A stretch of 64,000 nucleotides of DNA, taken from positions 186,001 through 250,000 of the forward strand of contig NZ_JAFMST010000003.1 of the NCBI RefSeq assembly GCF_017916275.1, written 5' to 3'. This document shows, piece by piece, positions 8,216-16,951 of the stretch. This stretch comes from Rubellimicrobium arenae. GTDB taxonomy: Bacteria; Pseudomonadota; Alphaproteobacteria; Rhodobacterales; Rhodobacteraceae. Below the pieces are notes generated by a model. It worked only from the letters and a program-made list of their open reading frames with translations, did no database searches and had not been told where the DNA came from. The position numbers and the translations under genes are program-made. Positions within the stretch are counted from its first letter, which is position 1. Every line of letters begins with the position of its first letter.

Positions 8216-9652
8216 ATGGATATGAGGGCCGTCCCCGGTGCCTCCGGCCCGATCGTGGAGCTTACCGGCGCTGGCCGCTCCTTCGGAGCCGTCCGGGCGC
8301 TGTCGGAGGTAAACCTTTCGATCGGCGCGGGCGAATGCGTCAGCCTCGTGGGCCACAACGGGGCCGGCAAGTCCACGCTCGTGAACCTCATCACCGGCGC
8401 ACTTGGCCCGAGCGACGGCGCAGTGCGCCGGATCGGGGGCGATGCGCGCTCCAGCGGCATCCGGTCCGTGGCCCAGGAGCTGTCGCTGGCCCCCAACCTC
8501 ACGGTGGCCGAAAATTTGCGGATCCCTCAGCGGGACCTTCGGGGCCTGTTCTGGCGGGGGCGGGCGGGGCTCCGCATCCGGACCGCCTTGGACGAGGTCT
8601 TCCCGGGCCACGGCATCGACGCCGCGGCCACCGTGGCCGACCTGACCTTGGCCGAACGGCAGATGGTCGAGATCGCCATGGCTTTCGCCGAAGGGGAGGT
8701 TCCGGCGCGGCTGGTGATCCTGGATGAGCCGACCTCGTCCCTGGACGCAAGCCGGGCCGAGCAGCTCATCGCCTATGTCCGGCGGTTCCGGGCGGCTGGC
8801 GGCGCGGTGGTCTTCATCTCGCACATCCTGGGAGAGGTCTTCGCCGTCGCGACCCGGATCGTCGTCATGCGCGACGGGCAGATCGTGGAGGACCGTCCGA
8901 ATGGGAGCTTCACGCGCGCCGGTCTGGTCGAGGCCATGGGCCATGTGGCCCGTGCCGCCACCGCGCGGACGATGCTCGGGCCTTCGGGGGCGCCCGAGAT
9001 CGTTGCCACCCCAGAGGGGCTGCGCGCCAGGGCCGGTGAGATCCTGGGACTCGCCGGGTTGGCGGGGCACGGGCAGGCCGAGGCACTGGCCCGGCTATAT
9101 CTGTCGCGGACCTCGAACTGGCGCGGGCGTGGCCCGGTGCCCGCGGCCTTCGTCGCGGGAGACCGGGCGAGGGACGGCGTGATGCCGCTCTGGTCCATCG
9201 CCCGGAACCTGTCGGTGGCCGGGCTGTCCCATCTCACCCGCGCGGGTCTCGTGGACCGCCGGGCCGAGGCCGGACTCGCCCAAGGCTGGCGCGAGCGGAT
9301 CGGCATCAGGACCGATGATGTGGCGAACCCCATCCTGTCCCTGTCGGGCGGCAACCAGCAGAAGGTCCTTTTTGCCCGCGCCCTGGCCACCGGCGCTCCT
9401 CTTGTCGTCATGGACGACCCCATGCGCGGCGTGGATATCGGCACGAAATCGGACGTCTACGACATGATCCGGGCCGAGGCGGCACAGGGGCGCACCTTCC
9501 TGTGGTATTCGACGGAGACCGAAGAGATGACGCTCTGCGATCGGGTCTATGTCTTTCGCAACGGCCGCATCGCGGCCGAACTCGGGCGGGAGCAGATCAC
9601 CGAGGAGCGCATTCTCGCCGCCTCGTTCGAGATGGGAGAGGGCGAGGCATGA
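8216..9652 (+). CDS. Sugar ABC transporter ATP-binding protein (RbsA/MglA type, two domains)
   Basis: 478 residues, start ATG 24 bases after the binding-protein gene. Two ABC domains are fused. Domain 1 has Walker A GHNGAGKS (residues ~46-53), a degenerate signature LTLAERQ and Walker [13 protein letters not shown]. Domain 2 has no Walker A ([10 protein letters not shown]), an intact LSGGNQQK and a changed Walker [11 protein letters not shown], where Asp replaces the usual catalytic Glu. One weak and one strong site is normal for carbohydrate-uptake family 2 ATPases, so one active ATPase site per dimer is expected. It overlaps the next gene by 4 bases (ATGA), showing translational coupling. 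Confidence 0.9.
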   Translation: MDMRAVPGASGPIVELTGAGRSFGAVRALSEVNLSIGAGECVSLVGHNGAGKSTLVNLITGALGPSDGAVRRIGGDARSSGIRSVAQELSLAPNLTVAENLRIPQRDLRGLFWRGRAGLRIRTALDEVFPGHGIDAAATVADLTLAERQMVEIAMAFAEGEVPARLVILDEPTSSLDASRAEQLIAYVRRFRAAGGAVVFISHILGEVFAVATRIVVMRDGQIVEDRPNGSFTRAGLVEAMGHVARAATARTMLGPSGAPEIVATPEGLRARAGEILGLAGLAGHGQAEALARLYLSRTSNWRGRGPVPAAFVAGDRARDGVMPLWSIARNLSVAGLSHLTRAGLVDRRAEAGLAQGWRERIGIRTDDVANPILSLSGGNQQKVLFARALATGAPLVVMDDPMRGVDIGTKSDVYDMIRAEAAQGRTFLWYSTETEEMTLCDRVYVFRNGRIAAELGREQITEERILAASFEMGEGEA

Positions 9653-10572
9653 AGGGAATCGACCTCCGGCTGGCCTTGCCGGTGCTGTCCCTTGCCGTCC
9701 TGCTCGGGGCGGTGTTCTGGATGCAGCCGCGTGCCATGAGCTACACGGGGCTGAACCTCCTGTTCAATCTGGCGGTCCCGATCGCGCTGGCGACGATCGC
9801 ACAGATGCTGGTCATCATGGTGGACGACATCGACCTGTCGATCGGGACCTACGTCAGCTTCTGCGCCTGCGTGACGGCGACCCTCCTGCATGACACGCCC
9901 GTGGTGGGGATCCTGGTGCTGGCCGCCGGGGTGGGCGTCTACGCGGCCCTGGGCGCCCTGATCGAGCTGCAGAAGCTGCCGGCGATCGTGGTCACGCTTG
10001 GGATGTCCTTTGTGTGGGGGGGGCTTGCGGTGCTGCTCCTGCCCGCGCCCGGCGGTGCTTCGCCCGACTGGATCACCACGATCATGAAGGCGCGTCCGCC
10101 GCTCATGCCCATGGCCATCGTCGCCTGCATCCTCCTGGCGCTGGCGTCGCACCTGCTGGTGACCCGTTCCGCGATGGGAACGCTGTTGCGCGGCGTCGGA
10201 GGCAACGCCCGCTCGGTCGCGCGGGCGGGCTGGTCGGTCGTGCGTCTCAGGGCACTGGCCTATGGCCTGGCCGGCGTGTTCGGCGTGCTGTCCGGGATGG
10301 CGCTGGTCGGGCTCGCCACCTCGGCGGACGCCAACATCGCGCTGCGCTACACGCTTCTGTCCATCGCCGGCGTCATCCTTGGAGGTGGCGAGTTCACGGG
10401 GGGCCGGGTCTCGCCCGTCGGCGCGGTGATCGGGGCGCTCACCCTGACCTTGGCAGGAAGCTTCCTCACCTTCATCCGGCTGTCGCCCGACTGGCAGATC
10501 GGGGCCCAAGGGGTGATCCTCATCCTGGTGCTGGCGGCCCGGCTCTTGGTGCGGCGGAGGCGGACGGCATGA
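9649..10572 (+). CDS. Sugar ABC transporter permease, subunit 1
   Basis: 307 residues with 8-10 hydrophobic helices. It has the signature of ribose-type permeases: [16 protein letters not shown] (usual form VxGGIDLSVG) near residue 60 and the [24 protein letters not shown] segment, given here only as GGGEFTGGR, near residue 250. Translation is coupled both ways, with the ATG overlapping the ATPase stop and its own stop overlapping the next ATG. The DD replacing GG before IDLS is unusual for the family. With the following gene it should form a heterodimeric channel. Confidence 0.9.
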   Translation: MKGIDLRLALPVLSLAVLLGAVFWMQPRAMSYTGLNLLFNLAVPIALATIAQMLVIMVDDIDLSIGTYVSFCACVTATLLHDTPVVGILVLAAGVGVYAALGALIELQKLPAIVVTLGMSFVWGGLAVLLLPAPGGASPDWITTIMKARPPLMPMAIVACILLALASHLLVTRSAMGTLLRGVGGNARSVARAGWSVVRLRALAYGLAGVFGVLSGMALVGLATSADANIALRYTLLSIAGVILGGGEFTGGRVSPVGAVIGALTLTLAGSFLTFIRLSPDWQIGAQGVILILVLAARLLVRRRRTA

Positions 10573-11510
10573 TCGGCCCGACGGTGACCCGGCCCTGGTT
10601 CTGGGCGTTCGCCGCGGCGGCCGTGACCTTTGCCGCGACCGTGGCGCTGACAGGAAGCCAGGGGGGCGTGGAGCTCCTCATGGCAACCCTGACCTTTGCC
10701 TCCTTCTCGGTGCTCGTGGGACTGGGCCAGATGGCGGTCATCACCATGGGGCCGGGCAACGTCGACCTGTCCATCCCGGCGGTGATGACGCTGGCGGGGA
10801 CTCTGTCGCTCAAGCTCATGAACGGCGCGGCAGGCATGGAGATCTGGGGCCTTCTGGCCGCTCTGGCCATCGGGGTGGCGGCTGGGGCGGGCAATTACGC
10901 GCTCATCTTCCTCCTCCGCATCCCGCCGATCATCGCCACGCTGTCCGCGTCCTTCGTGTTCCAGTCGCTGGCGATCTGGTCGAACCGGGGCCTGCGAATC
11001 AAGCCGCCCGACTCCCTCGCCGGCTTTTCGACCGGCGCGAGCCTGGGCCTGCCCAATCTCGCCTGGATCGCTCTCGTGGCGGCCATGGCGTTCTGGCTCC
11101 TGATCGAGAGGTCGGCCTATGGGCGGCGGCTTTCGGCCATCGGTCAGAATCTTCGTGCCGCGCGGCTGGCCGGGATCCCGGTGGAAGGGGTCCGGGCTGG
11201 AACCTACGTCCTTTCGGCGGCAATGGCGGCGCTGGCCGGATTCCTGCTGTCCTGCTTTTCGGGCGGGGCGGCGCTCAACATGGGAGCGGAATACCTCCTG
11301 ATGTCCATCGCGGTGGTGGTCATCGGAGGCTCCTCGATCGCTGGGGGCAACTCCAACGTCCCGGGCATCTGGGGCGCAGCGATGTTCATGTTCCTGATCG
11401 TGTCGATGCTCAACTCCTATGGCCTGGGGGCGGGCGTTCGCCTCGTCCTCACGGGGGTCATCATCATCGGCATCGTCACGGCCGCCAGTGGTCGCCGGCT
11501 GCCCGGGTGA
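10569..11510 (+). CDS. Sugar ABC transporter permease, subunit 2
   Basis: 313 residues with 8-10 hydrophobic helices, paralogous to the preceding permease: ITMGPGNVDLSIPAV near residue 60 and VVVIGGSSIAGGNSNVPG near residue 260. Having two different permeases resembles LsrC/LsrD or rhamnose systems more than RbsC, which is a homodimer. It is the last gene of the four-gene importer; a weak hairpin (TCCCGCA 11518-11524 with TGCGGGA 11546-11552) lies after it. Confidence 0.9.
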   Translation: MIGPTVTRPWFWAFAAAAVTFAATVALTGSQGGVELLMATLTFASFSVLVGLGQMAVITMGPGNVDLSIPAVMTLAGTLSLKLMNGAAGMEIWGLLAALAIGVAAGAGNYALIFLLRIPPIIATLSASFVFQSLAIWSNRGLRIKPPDSLAGFSTGASLGLPNLAWIALVAAMAFWLLIERSAYGRRLSAIGQNLRAARLAGIPVEGVRAGTYVLSAAMAALAGFLLSCFSGGAALNMGAEYLLMSIAVVVIGGSSIAGGNSNVPGIWGAAMFMFLIVSMLNSYGLGAGVRLVLTGVIIIGIVTAASGRRLPG

Positions 11511-11743
11511 CGTCCCGTCCCGCACGAAGCTTCCTCCGCTTCCGTTGCGGGATCCAGCCGGGCCGGGCCACGGCAGGACCGCGCGGCGACACGATCCCAG
11601 TGGTTCAACGCTGAGCCCATGATCCTTCGGGAAAGGGTCTTCCGCAGGTCCTTGCCGAGGTGATCCATCGTACCTCCTCGGACGGGGAGTTCTATTGTAG
11701 GCTTCGCTCGACAGCGATGCTGGCTTGTTGGTTGGAGTTATCG

Positions 11744-13903
11744 ATGGCTGGTCCCTCCCTTGGCACGAACCTCTCCGGCATCGTCGACTGGTCCACCGCA
11801 TTTCCGTTCGTGGATCTCTTCAGGATGTCCCGGCCCTGGTACACGCAGAGCGACGACGTGTTCGATACCGGGCAGGCCGGGATGCTTGATCTCGACGCGA
11901 AGGGCTGGGTTCGCGGATTCACCCGCGACGGATCGGCGGCGCCCTTCGACCGTGTGTCCACGATCCTGAACACGGCCGGGGATTACCTTCGCGAGGGCCA
12001 TTACGTCATCGACTGGAAAGGGCAGGGCCGGATCGAGATCGGCGGCGATGTCCAGATCGTCAGCCGCTCCGCCAATCGCATCGTCATCGATCCCGGAAGT
12101 TCGGCCGTCGAGATCCAGATCCATGCCACCGATCCGGCCGGAACGGGAAACTACATCCGCGATCTGAGGATGTATCATGAGAAGGATGCGCCGCTGCTCG
12201 AGGCGGGGGTGGTGTTCAATCCCGACTTCCTGCATCGCATCGAGGATTTCCGCGTGCTCCGGTTCATGGACTGGATGGGGACCAACAACTCCGACATCAG
12301 CACATGGGCGCAGGCGCCGGTGCTCGGCTCGCCACGGCAGAGCCTGTTGGAGGGTACAGGAGGCGCCTCCATCGACGTGATGGTGCAGCTCGCCAACGAG
12401 GTGCGTGCGGATCCATGGTTCAACATCCCGCACGCTGCGACGGACGGGTACGTCCGGGCTCTTGCCACCTATGCGCGGGATCATCTGGCCCCAGGTCTGC
12501 ACGCGCGGTTCGAGTATTCGAACGAGGTCTGGAACTGGGGCTTCGACCAGGCCGACTACGCCCAGGCGCAGGGCCGCGCGCTCTGGGGCGACGTCGATGG
12601 CGCGTGGATGCAGTGGTACGGCAAGCGTTCGGCCGAGGTGGCGCGGATCGTGGCCCAGGTGTTCGGGGACGAGACGGGCACCCGCGCCTTGAACGTCTTC
12701 TCCACGCAGGCCGGGTGGCAGGGACTTGAGAGCTACGCTCTGGATGCGCCCGATTTCGTGGCCCATGGGGGACGGCCGCCCCGGGACGCGCCGTTCCATG
12801 TCTATGCCATCGCGCCATATTTCGGCGGCTCCCTCGGGAGCGAGGAGATGGCCGCGCAGGTCGACACCTGGATCGCGCAGGGCAAGGCCGGCATCCGCGC
12901 CGCTCTCGACTACATCGAATCCGGGCCGGCCGGCGACAGCCTCGCGAATATCGGGGCGACCATCGCCTACCATGCCGGGGTAGCCCAGTCGCTTGGATGG
13001 CAGCTCGAGGGCTACGAGGGGGGGCAGCACATCGTCGATCTCGCGGGGCTGTTCGGCGGAGAGGAAGACCCGGCGCGAACGGCCTTTTTCCTGAAGCTGG
13101 TCGCCCATCCGCGGATGCAGGACTTCTACCAGGACTACTTCGAGACGTGGCGCGATTCAGGCGGTGGGCTGCTCGCGCAATTCTCGGATTTCGGGCCGGC
13201 GGACCGCTACGGAAGCTGGGGGTTGTGGGACAGCGTCGACGGCCCGGACACGCCCCGCTCCATCGCCGTCGAACAGTTCCGGGACACGGTCGACGCATGG
13301 TGGCAAGACGCGCGTCCAGCCTCGACCTTCGACGGGGTCCGAACGCTCGTGGACCGGGCCGGGGTCGGATCGCTTCTGGGCGGCGCCGGGACCGATCGGC
13401 TGTTCGGCCTCGAAGGCCGGGATCACCTCAAGGGACTGGGCGGGTCGGACGCCCTCTATGGCGGGTCCGCAGCCGACCGGCTCTTTGGCGAGGACGGGGC
13501 GGATCGGCTGTTCGGAGGTTCGGACCGGGACCTCCTGCGGGGCGGCACCGGGCGCGATGTCCTGACCGGCGGCGCGGCGGACGACCAGTTCGTCTTCGCC
13601 ACTCTGGCCGAAGCCGGGGACAGGATCACCGATTTCCACAATGTGCCCGGCGACAACGACCTGATCCGGATCGACGCGTCGAATTTCGGCGGGCGGCTCC
13701 CTGAGGGGACCACGCTGGCGGCGTCGCAGTTCCGGGTGCGCGCGGACAACCAGGCCCAGGACAGCAACGACCGCTTCATCTTCCGCACCACGGACCGGAC
13801 GCTCTGGTTCGACAGCAACGGTCACGCGACGGGCGGGCTCAGCCTCGTGGCTGACCTGCAGGCCGGGGCTCATCTGACCAGCAGCGACATCCTCCTCGTC
13901 TGA
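11744..13903 (+). CDS. Secreted RTX-repeat protein with glycoside hydrolase-like domain
   Basis: 719 residues from an ATG after GTTGGAG; an ATG 9 codons upstream is an alternative. There is no signal peptide. Residues ~1-520 read as a large glycosidase-like domain: an opening NLSGIVDWSTAFPFVDLF, then EYSNEVWNWGF with Asn260-Glu261, the Asn-Glu pair used as acid/base in clan GH-A enzymes, and later LEGYEGGQH (Glu422 and Glu425), a candidate nucleophile. Residues ~545-620 hold eight RTX nonapeptides of the GGxGxDxLx type, which bind calcium, and the C-terminus looks like the end of a type I secretion substrate (FDSNGHATGG, ending ILLV). It is probably exported by a type I system, but none is encoded nearby. 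The substrate is unknown and the catalytic assignment is inference. Confidence 0.75.
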   Translation: MAGPSLGTNLSGIVDWSTAFPFVDLFRMSRPWYTQSDDVFDTGQAGMLDLDAKGWVRGFTRDGSAAPFDRVSTILNTAGDYLREGHYVIDWKGQGRIEIGGDVQIVSRSANRIVIDPGSSAVEIQIHATDPAGTGNYIRDLRMYHEKDAPLLEAGVVFNPDFLHRIEDFRVLRFMDWMGTNNSDISTWAQAPVLGSPRQSLLEGTGGASIDVMVQLANEVRADPWFNIPHAATDGYVRALATYARDHLAPGLHARFEYSNEVWNWGFDQADYAQAQGRALWGDVDGAWMQWYGKRSAEVARIVAQVFGDETGTRALNVFSTQAGWQGLESYALDAPDFVAHGGRPPRDAPFHVYAIAPYFGGSLGSEEMAAQVDTWIAQGKAGIRAALDYIESGPAGDSLANIGATIAYHAGVAQSLGWQLEGYEGGQHIVDLAGLFGGEEDPARTAFFLKLVAHPRMQDFYQDYFETWRDSGGGLLAQFSDFGPADRYGSWGLWDSVDGPDTPRSIAVEQFRDTVDAWWQDARPASTFDGVRTLVDRAGVGSLLGGAGTDRLFGLEGRDHLKGLGGSDALYGGSAADRLFGEDGADRLFGGSDRDLLRGGTGRDVLTGGAADDQFVFATLAEAGDRITDFHNVPGDNDLIRIDASNFGGRLPEGTTLAASQFRVRADNQAQDSNDRFIFRTTDRTLWFDSNGHATGGLSLVADLQAGAHLTSSDILLV

Positions 13904-14005
13904 GGAAGGATTTCGGCCACGGACCATCCTGTCGGTATCTGACCTGGACGGCCGATGGAACGTCCAGTCGCCTCAGCCGCAGCTTGGCCGGGGCCGCCGT
14001 TCGGG

Positions 14006-14293
14006 TCAGGCGGCGTCGTCGTAGACGGCTTCAAGGTAGACGCCCTCGTCGACCATGTCGACGAGCCAGCGGCCGAAGCTGAAGCCCGGGATGGCGGCCT
14101 GTCCGAAGGCCTCCAGCGCCTGCCCCGAGGTGATGGCGCCTTCATCCATGGCACGAACTACCTCGATCAATCGCTCGATCCGGGTCTGGTCGCGACCGGA
14201 CAGCCCGTGGGGACCTGTCAGCTGCGCCGTCATGCGGCTGCGCAGATCCTCGAGGTGGGCCGGGTTCGCGGGGTTGTGCAGAAACAGTGTCAT
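14006..14293 (-). CDS. Small protein of unknown function
   Basis: 95 residues, cytoplasmic, acidic. Codon third positions are strongly G/C, as in the neighbouring genes, which supports real coding. It seems helical, with RDQTRIERLIEVVRAMDEG in the middle and a C-terminal FGRWLVDMVDEGVYLEAV. I do not recognise a family. No clear Shine-Dalgarno precedes the ATG. A perfect 11-bp stem-loop stands 28 bases upstream of its start (14321-14350). It is flanked by the RTX gene and a sensor kinase, both on the other strand. Confidence 0.6.
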   Translation of the reverse strand: MTLFLHNPANPAHLEDLRSRMTAQLTGPHGLSGRDQTRIERLIEVVRAMDEGAITSGQALEAFGQAAIPGFSFGRWLVDMVDEGVYLEAVYDDAA

Positions 14294-14629
14294 GGGAAAC
14301 AGCCACGAATTGGAAACAATGCCTTGGCCGATCCCTTATTCGGCCAAGGCTGCTCTAGGCCAGAGGGCATTGTGACGCAACGTCGCTTGAAGGGACGACA
14401 CGCCATCCGTGCCGGCGATCCGGCTTCTGGAACATGGGCTCCAGTCGGTTGACGGGTCAGGGCAGGCCGCCTGACCCCGGGCGCGCCGAGGCCACCATGG
14501 GAACGGCCCCGGATCTAGCCGATCTCCCTTGGGCAGCGACGTTCCACCGCATCCCAAGATGGGCCTCGCACGGGGGGTCGAAGAACCTCGCTGTTGGACC
14601 TTCGTTCGGCCAAGCCTTATGGACAGTCG
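14294..14629 (+). other. Divergent intergenic region
   Basis: 336 bases between the small minus-strand gene and the CHASE kinase. Apart from the stem-loop at 14321-14350, no gene or clear promoter was recognised. Confidence 0.5.
14321..14350. repeat. Perfect 11-bp inverted repeat between the small gene and the CHASE kinase
   Basis: GCCTTGGCCGA (14321-14331) and TCGGCCAAGGC (14340-14350) with an 8-base loop. On the minus strand the second arm is followed by ATTGTTTCC. It lies upstream of both divergent genes, so it may be an operator or a leader hairpin; a terminator is less likely because no gene transcribed into it is seen on the minus strand. Confidence 0.6.
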
Positions 14630-16252
14630 ATGCTCCGCCTGTCGCGCCTGTCCCTTGCCGTTGCCACGGCCCTGTCCCTTGTGGGGGCCGGGCTCACGTG
14701 GTCTGTTTACAGGACCGAACTGGCGGGACAGCAATCGGCCTTCGACGTGCTGGTTCAGCGGGCCGCGACCCGCGTCGAGACCCGCATCGAGCAGCATATC
14801 GCGCTCCTTGCCGCCACCCGCGCCTTCCTTGAGGTCCACCACGATCCGGGCGACCGGGACGTCTTTGCCGCGTTCGTGCAAAGCCTGGGGCTCGAGGGCC
14901 GCTATTCCGGAATCCAGGGCATCGGCCTGGCCCGGGTGGTCGGTCCCCAGGACGAAGCCGAAGTCCAAGCCCACCTGCTTCGCGACTATGGCGTCGGGGC
15001 CCGGATCTGGCCCGAGCCGCTCCCTGGCCTTCGAACCGCCATCGTCCTCCTGGAACCGGATAATGACCGGAACCGTGCCGCTATCGGGTTCGACATGGCC
15101 ACCGAGGAACGCCGCCGGGCGGCGATGATCGAGGCGCTCCAGGGCGGCGAGGCGGCGGCCACCGCCCCCTTGCGGCTCGTGCAGGAGATCAGCGGGGACG
15201 TTCAGGCCGGGATCCTGATCTATCTGCCCCTGCGCCGTTCCGCCGCCCCCGGCATGGAGGGTTTCGCCTACGCCCCGGTGCGCATCGGCGACCTGTTCAC
15301 CGCCGCGCTCACCGGGGACGAGCTTCCGGTCGAGATCAGGGCGGCGGACGCGGATGCGCCGGACCTGCCTCTCTTCGTGACGTCGGGCTACGAGTCGGCG
15401 GACGTCCGAGGCGGCCTGTCCAGCCACGCCCGCCTGACCGTCGGAGGGCGCGAGTGGGACCTGGCCGCCCGGCCCACGCCGCGCTTCGACACGGGCGAGC
15501 CCCTCCGGCACACGCTCCTGAGCGGGATCGCCTTTGCCCTTCTGGTCCTGAGCACCAGCTACGCCGTCCATTGGCAGGGCATGGCCATCCGACGGGCCCG
15601 CACGCTCGGCGAGACCGTGCAGCGCAACGCCGAGCAGAAGGACCTGCTCCTGCGAGAGATGGCCCACCGCCTGAAGAACGCGCTGACCCGGGTCAGCGCC
15701 ATCGCGCGGGCGACCGCCCGGGAGACGACGAGCAAAGAGGACCTTGTCGCGCGTCTCAACGCCCGTTTGCAGGCCATGTCGGCGGCCCAGGACCTGTTGA
15801 TGCTCTCGGGCACCGACAGTGCCGACCTCGAGGAGTTGCTGCGATCGGAGATCGACCAGATCTCGGGCGCGGCGGCGAACCAGGGACATCTCGCGGGGCC
15901 TGCGGTGCGCCTGGACGAGCGGCAGACCCATGCCTTGGCCTTGGTGTTCCATGAGCTCGGGACCAACAGCCTGAAGTACGGGGCAGGGGCACAGGCCGGC
16001 GGCGAGCTTCGCGTCGACTGGTCGGTCGAACCGCAGGCGTCAGGCGACGAACTCCGGCTGACCTGGGAGGAGCGGACCAGGCAGCCGGTCCCGGCCGCAT
16101 CAGGTCCCGGGTCCGGGTTCGGGACGCGGCTCCTTGAAACCCTGGTAGTCGGGGAGTTGGGTGGGCGGTTCGCCCGACGGCCACAGCCGGACGGGGTGAT
16201 CATCGAGATCCACTTTCCGCTCGCCTCCGCCGTTCAGGTCCTGGAGCCCTGA
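14630..16252 (+). CDS. CHASE-domain sensor histidine kinase, HWE/HisKA_2 type
   Basis: 540 residues. The ATG at 14630 gives a normal N-terminal membrane helix (residues ~5-25); a TTG at 14594 would add 12 residues. Residues ~30-290 form an extracytoplasmic CHASE domain, recognised by GIQGIGLARVV and by AIGFDMATEERRR. A second helix follows near residue 300. The kinase core has EMAHRLKNALTRVSAIA with His346 as the likely phospho-acceptor, FHELGTNSLKYGA (N-box), LTWEER and GFGTRLLE. CHASE domains bind small ligands such as cytokinin-like or peptide signals in other systems; the ligand here is unknown. No response regulator gene is adjacent. Confidence 0.85.
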   Translation: MLRLSRLSLAVATALSLVGAGLTWSVYRTELAGQQSAFDVLVQRAATRVETRIEQHIALLAATRAFLEVHHDPGDRDVFAAFVQSLGLEGRYSGIQGIGLARVVGPQDEAEVQAHLLRDYGVGARIWPEPLPGLRTAIVLLEPDNDRNRAAIGFDMATEERRRAAMIEALQGGEAAATAPLRLVQEISGDVQAGILIYLPLRRSAAPGMEGFAYAPVRIGDLFTAALTGDELPVEIRAADADAPDLPLFVTSGYESADVRGGLSSHARLTVGGREWDLAARPTPRFDTGEPLRHTLLSGIAFALLVLSTSYAVHWQGMAIRRARTLGETVQRNAEQKDLLLREMAHRLKNALTRVSAIARATARETTSKEDLVARLNARLQAMSAAQDLLMLSGTDSADLEELLRSEIDQISGAAANQGHLAGPAVRLDERQTHALALVFHELGTNSLKYGAGAQAGGELRVDWSVEPQASGDELRLTWEERTRQPVPAASGPGSGFGTRLLETLVVGELGGRFARRPQPDGVIIEIHFPLASAVQVLEP

Positions 16253-16951
16253 GCGCGGGCGATCGAAGCACTTGGGACTGCGGCGCGCATGGACGGCCCG
16301 TCCGGGCAACACCGGCAGCCGGGCACGTGCCACGCCCGGCGGTCCACGGACGGCCTGTGGCCGACTTGGCCCATGTCGAAGGGCGTCCCCGGGCCGCAGG
16401 GAGATTGATCCCCCAGCCTGTCGAGGCCGCCCCTTGGCGCAGGGCAGATGCAGGCGGGCTACTCGAACCGGGACCGGCCCGGCGCCGACCTGGAGCCGGC
16501 CAGGGCCTCCAGCACGAGTTGGAATCTGGCGTCGCCCGGGTCCCTCGGCAGGGGGAACGCCTGGAGCAGGCAAGGCCGGACACTCTCGGTCGTGGAGGCA
16601 CTGCCTTCGCTGGAGCCATTCGGCACGAAGGCGTGAGGGTGGTCGTAGGATGGAGGGGGCATGATGGCTCATGGGCAGCGGCGGCTACTGACTCAACCCC
16701 TGCCGCTCGTCTTGGTTCTATGTGCCTCGAAACTCCTGTCCGCTTCCGGGCCGGACGAGGGCCATGCCCCCGGCTCGACAGGTTCGGGGGCCCGATGCCG
16801 AGCTAATCCCGCGGTGCGAGGCATGATCATCGGGCGGGCGAACGGCCCCTGTGCCACAGATGTCGCAGCGTTCACGAAGGTCGCTTGACTTGCCGCTGTC
16901 ACGAACCGCCATGCTCGTGCATTCGACGACAAGGATGAGGGAGGTTGGCGT
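16253..16951 (+). other. Intergenic region between the two sensor kinases
   Basis: About 700 bases. Several overlapping open frames on both strands have Arg/Pro/Gly-rich translations with no start signal or family resemblance, so I see no gene. A hairpin GCCCCCG (16766-16772) with CGGGGGC (16785-16791) is present. Confidence 0.5.

Noticed and set aside
16766-16791. GCCCCCG/CGGGGGC hairpin as a terminator of the CHASE kinase
   Set aside because: It lies more than 500 bases after the stop and has no T-run.
16327-16806. Open frames between the two kinases
   Set aside because: No ribosome binding site, no family resemblance and biased Arg/Gly/Pro content typical of GC-rich non-coding DNA.
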